Below, piece after piece: positions 1 to 6,841 of a DNA stretch of 8,131 nt. Below the pieces are notes generated by a model. The model was given only the letters and a program-made list of their open reading frames with translations, was not told where the DNA came from and ran no database searches. Both the position numbers and the translations under genes were made by a program. Positions within the stretch are counted from its first letter, which is position 1, and each line of letters opens with the position of its first letter. The stretch comes from Bacteroidales bacterium. Its GTDB lineage: Bacteria > Bacteroidota > Bacteroidia > Bacteroidales > JAADJA01. Location: the NCBI GenBank assembly GCA_029933495.1, contig JAOZOC010000129.1, positions 1 to 8,131 of the forward strand, in the 5' to 3' direction.

Positions 1-2
1 AA

Positions 3-2969
3 GCTGATGTTTATTCAGTTAATCCCGATGTAAACGGCGATTATGAAATAACTGCCTATCCAGGTACTTATGATGTTACTGCTTCATTATACGGATACGA
101 TACTCAGACAGTTACAGGAGTAGTTGTAGCTGAAGGGGCAACAGTTACCGGTGTTGACTTCACAATGCCTTGTTTGTATGGTATGATTACAGGAACTGCA
201 ACAAATGTAGAGACAGGTAATCCGATAGAAAATGTTAATATCGTTGTTGAAGGGACTGAGTTTGGTGCTGTTACAGGTGCTGATGGTACTTATGAAATTA
301 TAATTGAGGCTGGTACATACACAGTTACTGCTGATCATCTTGAATATGCAATGATAACAACTCCTGATGTTGTTGTTAATGTTCAGGCTAATACACAGCT
401 TGATTTTGAAATGATGCAGGACATCTATGTTGTTCTTCCACAAAGTGCAGATTACTGGACAGGTACAACAAACGGAACTGACAAAACTGAAGTTAGTTAT
501 GTGAAAAGTTATGGAGGCGCAGGAGGAAATGACCAGGGCTGGATGAAATTTGACGTTACTTCAATTCCTGCCGGCGCAGTTATTACCTCAATCACATTCC
601 ATGGGTATGTTACAATTACTAACTATCCATACTGGAGTATAACACCTATGGCTATTGATCCTGTAACAGCCTCAGGTGCTGATATCTGGAATGCTGCCTC
701 AGCAGGTTCAGGGCAGGATATAGCTTATTCATATAACAATGAGGCTAGTACATTTGCTCCCGGCTGGCACGAATATCTGCTTGTCGGTACCGCTAATGAA
801 GACCTTGGAAGTGCTTTATCACAGGGTTGGTTTGCAGTTGGAATTTATGAACGTGATGGAAGTGACACTTACTATCTTGAACTTGATGGATGGGCTGAAA
901 CGAATGTTCCTTATCTTGAAGTTGAATTCTTTGTACCTGAATTTGGTGTGCTAAGTGGAACTGTTACTGACTTTGCAACAGGAAACCCGATAGAAGGTGC
1001 TACAGTATCTGCTGTTGGCCCTTGGCAAACATATTCAATGATAACACTTGCTGACGGAGTATATAGTTTTGATCCTTGTCAGGTGGGAACTTATGATATG
1101 ACATGTATGGCTGATGGTTATAACACTGAAAATGCTACAGCTGATGTTACTGTCGGAAATACAACAGTTCAGGATTTTGCTATGACAGCACCTGATTTTA
1201 ATGTTGATCCAATGTCTCTTGATGTTACTCTCGATCCGAATGCTATGACAGACGAGACAATTACTATCAATAATCCGGGCAATGGTGATGTAAGCTGGTC
1301 AGCCTCAATTGTTGTGATTGATGGTGAACCTTCTGATGATATGTTCGACCTGATTTGGGAAGTCCCTGTTGGTGTTGGTGGTGGTGAAGCCGGTATCGAA
1401 ACTGATGGTCAGAATATTTATACTACCAAATGGAATGGTGCTGACTTTTATAAATATGATATGGCTGGAACATATCTTGAAACATTTACCTGTGGTTCTG
1501 CTGGTAATGTTCGCGATCTGGCCTATGACGGTACATATTTCTATGGTGCTGCTGCAAGCACATCCCTCTATCAGATGGACTTTGCTACACAAACTGTTGT
1601 AAGTACAATTTCTGCTCCTACAGAATGTAGAGCTATTGCTTACAATGAAAACGATAACGTGTTTTATGCTAATAACTGGGGTACTGATATAACTGTTTTT
1701 GATCCTTCAGGAACTATGGTAACCAGTTTTGCTTGTGGTCCGGTTGGTGATAGCTATTATGGTTTTGCTTATGACGGATATTCGGATGGTAGTCCATTCC
1801 TTTGGGGTTATGCCCAGGTGGGAGCAACTCTGAGTGAGCTTATTCAAATGCAGCTTCCTGATGGAACCGAAACAGGTTTATCCTTTGATGTTGGTAGTGT
1901 TTTATCAGCTTCTGCTTCTGCTGGCGGTTTATGTATCGACGATCATTTAGCGCCAGGTTTTTGGGCATTCCTCGGAACCTGCCAGAACGTTAACCTTTGG
2001 ACTTTGGAATTGTGCCCTGCCGGACCGGTTTGGTTAACAATTGATCCTACATCTGGTATGCTTACAGGTGGTGGAACAGAGACAATGACAGCTCATTTTG
2101 ATGCTACTGACTTGCTACCTGCAATTTACGAAGCCGAGATTCACTTCACAACTAATCCTGATGTTGGCTCTCCTGTTGTTGCAGTTACATTGACTGTTGA
2201 GGGACTTATTCCTGCAATTAATCTTGCACTTGAATACAACTGTACTGATGTTGAGGTAACCTGGGAAATGCCAACAGGTGGTGATCCAGATAGCTGGAAA
2301 GTTTACAGAGATGGTGTTGAGGTTGCTGATGTAACCGAGATGTCATATACGGATGAAATGGTTGATCCTGAAGTTGAATATGGTTATTACGTAACTGCTG
2401 TTTATGCAGGTGAAGAATCAATGCCAACTACTACAGAAACTATTTCTGTACCAACACCTGGTGATCTTCCTCCATTGGACTTTGAAGGTGCACTTGCTAC
2501 TGGTGGTGTTGATTTAACATGGTCTGTACCGGCTGCCTGCCTTGCACCCGATGGTTACAATGTCTATCGCGACGGTGTTAAAATTAATGATGACCTTGTT
2601 ACAGATCTTTTATACTTTGATGAAAACACAACTGCGGGATTCTATGAATATTATGCAACTGCTGTATATTATTTTGGAGAATCAGAACCATCAGAAGCCG
2701 GATATGTTCAGGTTATAACAGGAATTGATAATAACTCAATCTTCGATATGAAGGTTTATCCTAATCCTGCAAGCGACATTGTTTATGTTGAAACTGATTT
2801 GAATATCAAATCATTGGAAATTCTAAACAATGCAGGACAGGTTATACTAACACAAAAAGTAGATGCCAATAATTCTAATTTCGACGTTTCAACGTTTGAA
2901 AGGGGTATTTACTTTATTAAAATGATAACAGATAAAGGTACTGTTATCAGGAAGATCGCTGTAAAATAG
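3..2969 (+). CDS. Large multidomain T9SS-sorted surface/secreted protein, 5'-truncated by the window edge
   Basis: The frame is open from base 3 to the TAG at 2967-2969 (988 residues seen), so the true start lies outside the window. The ATG at 165 is inside a domain and is not a start. Domains by residue in this fragment: end of a carboxypeptidase-regulatory-like (CarboxypepD_reg-like) domain (1-57); a second copy (58-139, with TGNPIENVNI); a beta-sandwich or CBM-like region rich in Trp and Tyr (about 140-312); a third copy (314-398, with TGNPIEGATV); an Ig/BACON-like half (399-437); a beta-propeller-like block (about 448-670); the complementary Ig-like half starting WLTIDPTSG (677-732); two FN3-like domains containing VYRDGV (735-820 and 821-907); and a type A T9SS sorting domain (912-988) with VYPNPASD and a closing IRKIAVK. 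In known T9SS cargo this C-terminal domain directs export across the outer membrane and is removed or used for anchoring. No catalytic domain is visible. Any enzyme domain would be upstream, so this could be a protease, glycosidase or adhesin. Confidence 0.93.
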   Translation, partial: ADVYSVNPDVNGDYEITAYPGTYDVTASLYGYDTQTVTGVVVAEGATVTGVDFTMPCLYGMITGTATNVETGNPIENVNIVVEGTEFGAVTGADGTYEIIIEAGTYTVTADHLEYAMITTPDVVVNVQANTQLDFEMMQDIYVVLPQSADYWTGTTNGTDKTEVSYVKSYGGAGGNDQGWMKFDVTSIPAGAVITSITFHGYVTITNYPYWSITPMAIDPVTASGADIWNAASAGSGQDIAYSYNNEASTFAPGWHEYLLVGTANEDLGSALSQGWFAVGIYERDGSDTYYLELDGWAETNVPYLEVEFFVPEFGVLSGTVTDFATGNPIEGATVSAVGPWQTYSMITLADGVYSFDPCQVGTYDMTCMADGYNTENATADVTVGNTTVQDFAMTAPDFNVDPMSLDVTLDPNAMTDETITINNPGNGDVSWSASIVVIDGEPSDDMFDLIWEVPVGVGGGEAGIETDGQNIYTTKWNGADFYKYDMAGTYLETFTCGSAGNVRDLAYDGTYFYGAAASTSLYQMDFATQTVVSTISAPTECRAIAYNENDNVFYANNWGTDITVFDPSGTMVTSFACGPVGDSYYGFAYDGYSDGSPFLWGYAQVGATLSELIQMQLPDGTETGLSFDVGSVLSASASAGGLCIDDHLAPGFWAFLGTCQNVNLWTLELCPAGPVWLTIDPTSGMLTGGGTETMTAHFDATDLLPAIYEAEIHFTTNPDVGSPVVAVTLTVEGLIPAINLALEYNCTDVEVTWEMPTGGDPDSWKVYRDGVEVADVTEMSYTDEMVDPEVEYGYYVTAVYAGEESMPTTTETISVPTPGDLPPLDFEGALATGGVDLTWSVPAACLAPDGYNVYRDGVKINDDLVTDLLYFDENTTAGFYEYYATAVYYFGESEPSEAGYVQVITGIDNNSIFDMKVYPNPASDIVYVETDLNIKSLEILNNAGQVILTQKVDANNSNFDVSTFERGIYFIKMITDKGTVIRKIAVK

Positions 2970-3013
2970 ACAAGTAGGGGTTAAACCACCAACGTGGTGA
3001 ATTACTGTTGTCT
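2968..3013 (+). other. Possible folded 3' region just after the large gene
   Basis: AGACAAGTA (2968-2976) can pair with TACTGTTGTCT (3003-3013) if two bases are bulged. Inside it, CACCA (2987-2991) and TGGTG (2995-2999) form a short hairpin with a 3-nt loop. The structure begins within the stop codon and lies upstream of the strong terminator. It may protect the mRNA 3' end or be a degraded repeat unit. Pairing is short and imperfect. Confidence 0.3.
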
Positions 3014-3034
3014 AAATTACAGACTCTTATAATG

Positions 3035-3072
3035 AAGAGACCGGTCCTTTACGGGCCGGTCTCTTTTTTTTT
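3035..3072 (+). terminator. Strong rho-independent terminator of the large T9SS gene
   Basis: AGAGACCGGTCC (3036-3047) pairs with GGGCCGGTCTCT (3053-3064) through 12 pairs with one G-U wobble and a 5-nt loop (TTTAC). An A-T pair at the base may extend it. A run of nine T (3064-3072) follows directly. GC-rich stem plus U-tract is the textbook intrinsic terminator. It separates the large gene from the ABC-F gene, which therefore needs its own promoter. Confidence 0.93.
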
Positions 3073-3075
3073 AAT

Positions 3076-3099
3076 ATGACAAGCGTCCACGCTTGTCAT
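3076..3099. repeat. Perfect intergenic palindrome (REP-like)
   Basis: ATGACAAGCGT (3076-3086) and ACGCTTGTCAT (3089-3099) are exact inverted copies, 11 bp each, around a CC centre. It starts four bases after the terminator T-run and has no T-run of its own, so it is not needed for termination. The shape suits a dispersed REP-like palindrome or a protein-binding site. Only one copy is seen here, so dispersal is inferred. Confidence 0.55.
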
Positions 3100-3168
3100 T
3101 CCCCTTACCAAAATCTCGAAATCATAATGAATTTATACAGGAACTTTCCTCCGGTATCTCTATTTTAA

Positions 3169-3176
3169 TAATTTTG
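3169..3176 (+). promoter_or_regulatory. Bacteroidetes-type -7 box for the ABC-F gene
   Basis: TAATTTTG exactly matches the TAnnTTTG -7 element. The -33 region is weak: TTTC at 3145-3148 is the nearest candidate, and no clear TTTG is present. Transcription would start around 3183, giving a leader of roughly 20 nt. The terminator just upstream makes a promoter here necessary. Confidence 0.6.
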
Positions 3177-3203
3177 CACATCTTTAATAAATGACATTGT
3201 TAT

Positions 3204-5147
3204 ATGATTTCAATAAATAATCTTTCTATACATTTCACGGGGACTAACCTGTTCAACAATGTCTCCTTCCTTATTAATGACAGGGACAGAATAGGATTAA
3301 CAGGGAAGAATGGCTCCGGAAAGACTACTTTATTGAATATTATTGCCGGCAATCTTCGCCTGCAGGAAGGTGAGGTTATTATTCCGTCAGATACGTCAGT
3401 AGGATATCTGCCACAGGAGATGAATACTAAAACCGATGAGACAATTTACAATGAAACCATCAAAGCTTTTTCTGAGACACTTAAACTGGAAAAGCAAATC
3501 CAGAAGCTGACTGATGAAATAGCAAACAGAACGGATTACGAATCGAAAGAATATGAAAGGCTTATTCATAATTTGACTGATGCAAACGAAAGATTTAACC
3601 TCATAGGAGGCCAAACAATGCAGGCCGATATTGAAAAGGTGCTTTCAGGACTAGGTTTCAAAAAGGAGGATTTTCAAAGACCGGTTAAGGAGTTTAGCAG
3701 TGGCTGGCAGATGCGCGTTGAGTTGGCCAAAATTTTGCTTCGCAGGCCTGAAGTTATTCTGCTTGATGAACCGACAAATCACCTTGATATAGAATCTATT
3801 CAGTGGCTTGAAGAATTTCTGGTGAATTATTACGGAGCAGTTGTGCTTGTCTCTCACGACAGGGCTTTCCTTGATAGTGTAACAAAGCGAACAATTGAAA
3901 TTTCAGGTGGAAAAATTTATGACTATAAGGCCGGCTATTCAGGTTATATAAAAATGCGCGAAGAAAGGCTTGAGCAGCAAACAGCCTCTTATAATAATCA
4001 GCAAAAGCAGGTTCGTGAAATTGAAAGATTTGTTGAAAGGTTCAGATATAAAAGTACAAAGGCAAAGCAGGTTCAGTCCAGAATAAAAATGCTTGATAAA
4101 ATGGAGGAAATTGAACTTGATGATATTGATAAATCATCAATCCATTTTCGTTTTCCTCCTGCTCCTCATTCAGGGAAAGTTGTTCTTGAAGCGATAAACC
4201 TTGGAAAGAAATATGGAGACCTCACAGTATTGAAAGATGTTAATTTTGCTGTTCTGAATGGAGATAAATTAGCTTTTGTAGGAAGAAACGGAGAGGGAAA
4301 GTCAACGCTTGCAAAAATAATTGTCAGGGAGCTGGATTTTACCGGGACACTAAAATATGGGCACAATGTTCAGATAGGATATTTTGCACAAAATCAGGGA
4401 GATTATCTAGATCCTGATAAAACGGTATTTGAAACTATTGATGATATCGCAACGGGTGATATCAGGAAGCGCGTTAGGGCGATACTTGGAGCCTTTCTGT
4501 TTAGCGGAGAGACTATTGACAAGAAAGTCAAAATTCTTTCTGGTGGTGAAAAGTCAAGATTGTCTCTTGCCAAACTGTTGCTAATACCATCGAACCTGCT
4601 TATTCTTGATGAGCCCACCAACCACCTGGATATGCAGTCGAAGGATATTTTAAAAAATGCTCTGCTGCAATTTGACGGTACACTGATTATTGTTTCGCAC
4701 GATCGCGACTTTTTACAGGGATTAACCGATAAACTGTTTGAGTTTAGAAATAACCATATCAGGGAGCATCTGGGTGGTATTTATGAATTTCTTGAAGCCA
4801 GAAAGTTGAATACATTGAAGCAACTTGAGAAGCAAATGCGATCTAAGAACTATAAACCGGAATCTAAATCCCCAAATAAACTTAACTGGGAAAGAAAAAA
4901 ACAACTCGACAGAGACATCAGAAAAATAAAAAATGAGATTAACAAAGCCGAAGAAAAGATAGAGGAGCTTGAGGCAGATGTCGAAAAATCACACAAAATA
5001 CTTAGCGATCCCACCAGCTATTTTGACAATCCCAACTACGAAATAATAACCAAAGAATATGAAAAGCTAAAAAGAAATCTGGAAAATGAGATGAGCCGCT
5101 GGGAAAAGTTTCATCTGAAACTGGAAGAGCTGCAAAAGGATAAATGA
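3204..5147 (+). CDS. ABC-F family ATPase (ribosome-associated translation factor), YheS/YdiF-like
   Basis: This 647-residue protein has two ABC ATPase domains and no membrane segments, which marks ABC-F rather than a transporter. Domain 1 has Walker A GKNGSGKT (34-41), Q-loop Q71, signature SSGWQ (165-169), Walker B LLDEPTNHLD with catalytic E189, and H-switch H218. Domain 2 has Walker A GRNGEGKST (360-368), Q396, signature LSGGE (445-449), E470 and H499. The linker (about 240-325) contains a basic helix with KSTKAKQVQSRIKML, the P-site-tRNA-interaction region of ABC-F proteins. Residues from about 550 to the end form a Lys/Glu-rich coiled coil, as in Uup and related members. Family members bind the ribosomal E site and relieve stalled or poorly positioned translation; some give antibiotic resistance, but nothing here points to that. 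The start at 3204 fits the beginning of the first domain; no clear Shine-Dalgarno is seen. The exact subfamily is uncertain. Confidence 0.95.
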   Translation: MISINNLSIHFTGTNLFNNVSFLINDRDRIGLTGKNGSGKTTLLNIIAGNLRLQEGEVIIPSDTSVGYLPQEMNTKTDETIYNETIKAFSETLKLEKQIQKLTDEIANRTDYESKEYERLIHNLTDANERFNLIGGQTMQADIEKVLSGLGFKKEDFQRPVKEFSSGWQMRVELAKILLRRPEVILLDEPTNHLDIESIQWLEEFLVNYYGAVVLVSHDRAFLDSVTKRTIEISGGKIYDYKAGYSGYIKMREERLEQQTASYNNQQKQVREIERFVERFRYKSTKAKQVQSRIKMLDKMEEIELDDIDKSSIHFRFPPAPHSGKVVLEAINLGKKYGDLTVLKDVNFAVLNGDKLAFVGRNGEGKSTLAKIIVRELDFTGTLKYGHNVQIGYFAQNQGDYLDPDKTVFETIDDIATGDIRKRVRAILGAFLFSGETIDKKVKILSGGEKSRLSLAKLLLIPSNLLILDEPTNHLDMQSKDILKNALLQFDGTLIIVSHDRDFLQGLTDKLFEFRNNHIREHLGGIYEFLEARKLNTLKQLEKQMRSKNYKPESKSPNKLNWERKKQLDRDIRKIKNEINKAEEKIEELEADVEKSHKILSDPTSYFDNPNYEIITKEYEKLKRNLENEMSRWEKFHLKLEELQKDK

Positions 5148-5181
5148 GATAATAGAGCCAGGATATTAAAGAACCAATAAG

Positions 5182-5199
5182 TTACAGCAAGGACTGTAA
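5182..5199 (+). terminator. Weak hairpin after the ABC-F gene, possible terminator
   Basis: TTACAG (5182-5187) and CTGTAA (5194-5199) pair around a 6-nt loop, 34 nt past the ABC-F stop. A T-rich stretch begins only several bases later (5204-5213) and is interrupted by G and C-free breaks, so it is a poor intrinsic terminator. It is the only hairpin I see between the two genes. Confidence 0.25.
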
Positions 5200-5241
5200 G
5201 CCCGTTTGTTTTCTAATCTATTATAGAAGAAATTTGAAAAA

Positions 5242-5273
5242 TTTGGAATTTCAACAGTAATGTTGTATTTTTG
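5242..5273 (+). promoter_or_regulatory. Bacteroidetes-type promoter for the two-gene secreted-protein unit
   Basis: TTTG at 5242-5245 is a -33 element and TATTTTTG at 5266-5273 an exact TAnnTTTG -7 element, 20 nt apart, which fits the Bacteroidetes primary-sigma promoter. Transcription would begin near 5280, leaving an AT-rich leader of about 45 nt before the ATG at 5326. It probably drives both downstream genes, because none is apparent between them. Confidence 0.75.
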
Positions 5274-5325
5274 GCAAAACTCTATTTTTTAAAAACAATT
5301 TTTTCAACATTTTAAAGCAAACGAT

Positions 5326-6810
5326 ATGAAGCAATCAAAGTTTATTTTAACGGCCGTGTTGCTTGCGTTTTTCAGCCTGTTTGGGTTCGGACAGGCAAGC
5401 ATAACGGTGAATCCCGGCACTGATATCACAATCGGTACAGGGACAACGCTTGATGTTGGGGGAGAAAAGATGTTGCTTATGGATGACTATTCATCGGCAC
5501 CCTCATTCCTTCAATATGGAAGCCTTACCTTCTCTGGTGGAGGAGAAGCTTTTGTGGAACAATATCTCACCAGGGATGTTTTTCATATGGTATCCACACC
5601 TGTTAATAGCGAAGTTATTGAAGTCTATCAGTGGAAATATCTTGAGCAGTTCAATGAAATTGACGGAACATGGACTTTTCTTGACCTCCCTTTAACAATT
5701 CCATTGAATGTGGGTGAAGGATACTTCGTATATTCTTATACCACAGATCCTAACGGACTTTGGCCTTCTTCCGGCGACTCTGTCGTTTTTAATGGAGATC
5801 TTAATTATCAGGATGTTGGTATTCCACTTTCAAATACAAATGCAAGCCCGACTTCCGGATGGAATCTGATCGGGAATCCTTTTCCTGTTGCAATAGAATG
5901 GAATGGACAGTCTGACTGGAATTTAAATAATGTTGGTGGCTCAATGTATATTTATAATCCTGACGGAGGTGGTAACTATGTGGTCTGGAATACAACAACC
6001 GGAGGAACAAATCCCAATGGTGGTTTTATTGCATCAACACAGGGTTTTTGGGTCAGGACCGCCGATACAACAGGAGGTGCTGCCTCTCTGACTATTCCGG
6101 CATCTCAGCGAACTCACAATACGGCAACTTTTTTTAAAAGCAGTGGCCCGGTTATTCCTAACCAGCTTATGCTTTCAGTTGAAGGGAATGACCAGACTGA
6201 TAAAACTGTTATTGGATTTTATGATAAGTCAACAGCAGGTTTTGATCCTGAATATGACGGTGTGTATTATAAAGCTCCCGGAGGTGCACTCTCACTATAT
6301 TCGGTTACTTATGGAGAAAAATATGCTCTGAATGAATTACCTTCGGTGGAAGATTATCCAGTCGTTTCTCTGAATTTTGAACCATCAGCATCAGGGAAAT
6401 ACACACTAAAATCAAAATGGGTTGAAAGTATTCCCGAAGAAATACCTGTTTACCTTGAGGACAAACAGGACAATGTTATCAGAGACCTGAGAGTGCAATC
6501 GGAATATACGTTCTCTGCAACTACTTCAGATAATACCGACAGATTTAATATTTGGTTCACAGAGCCTGGAGTTTCGGAGAACCTGCTATCTTACGTTCAT
6601 ATTTACAGTTTTGGCAAAATTGTTTACCTCGAAATTCCGGTTAATCTGAATGGAGAGATAATGATTTTTGACATAACAGGACGAAAAATATTAAGCCGCA
6701 AGGCAACACCTGGAAGGAACGAAATAGAACTGCAACAGTCCAACGGAAATTACATTGTGAGGATAGTTGCCAATGAAGGAACAATTTCAAAAAAGGTTTA
6801 CATTAATTAA
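5326..6810 (+). CDS. Secreted beta-rich protein with a variant T9SS sorting domain
   Basis: The product has 494 residues. Residues 1-22 are a signal peptide: Lys at 2 and 5, then a hydrophobic stretch, with cleavage likely before Q23 (FGFG/QAS). The N-terminal region (about 25-100) has a beta-rich stretch (ITVNPGTDITIGTGTTLDV) followed by VEQYLTRDVFHMVSTPV. The middle has GWNLIGNPFP (178-187). Both patterns recur in uncharacterised T9SS-exported Bacteroidetes proteins. Residues 423-494 look like a T9SS sorting domain: an IYSFGKIVYL strand, then IMIFDITGRKIL, NGNYIVRI and a closing KKVYIN. It lacks the YPNP motif found in the large upstream protein. No enzyme motif is recognisable, so function is unknown; a surface structural or adhesive role is inferred. 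The next gene starts 31 nt after the stop, suggesting co-transcription. The start is supported by the signal peptide and promoter spacing. Confidence 0.9.
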   Translation: MKQSKFILTAVLLAFFSLFGFGQASITVNPGTDITIGTGTTLDVGGEKMLLMDDYSSAPSFLQYGSLTFSGGGEAFVEQYLTRDVFHMVSTPVNSEVIEVYQWKYLEQFNEIDGTWTFLDLPLTIPLNVGEGYFVYSYTTDPNGLWPSSGDSVVFNGDLNYQDVGIPLSNTNASPTSGWNLIGNPFPVAIEWNGQSDWNLNNVGGSMYIYNPDGGGNYVVWNTTTGGTNPNGGFIASTQGFWVRTADTTGGAASLTIPASQRTHNTATFFKSSGPVIPNQLMLSVEGNDQTDKTVIGFYDKSTAGFDPEYDGVYYKAPGGALSLYSVTYGEKYALNELPSVEDYPVVSLNFEPSASGKYTLKSKWVESIPEEIPVYLEDKQDNVIRDLRVQSEYTFSATTSDNTDRFNIWFTEPGVSENLLSYVHIYSFGKIVYLEIPVNLNGEIMIFDITGRKILSRKATPGRNEIELQQSNGNYIVRIVANEGTISKKVYIN

Positions 6811-6841
6811 ATTGAAATAATAACTCAAAAAATTTATAAAA

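Noticed and set aside
87..443. Minus-strand open frame of 118 codons
   Set aside because: It lies wholly inside the large plus-strand coding region, has a low-complexity Asn/Cys/Ser/Ile composition typical of an antisense shadow and shows no recognisable domain.
1305..1602. Overlapping open frames on both strands inside the large gene
   Set aside because: They lie within the propeller-like coding block and show no family features; the long frame explains the sequence.
165..2969. A complete gene starting at the ATG at 165
   Set aside because: The same frame is open back to base 3 and encodes the end of a carboxypeptidase-regulatory-like domain; the ATG falls in its last strand (GVDFTMPCLYG), and no promoter precedes it.
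3204..5147. An ABC transporter ATPase subunit or dedicated antibiotic-resistance protein
   Set aside because: There are no transmembrane segments or permease neighbours, and the paired ABC domains with the basic linker mark an ABC-F translation factor. Nothing specific to resistance subfamilies is visible.
5148..5325. A small gene or riboswitch between the ABC-F gene and the next gene
   Set aside because: I see no plausible short coding frame with a start signal and no riboswitch-like architecture, only a weak hairpin, a promoter and an AT-rich leader.
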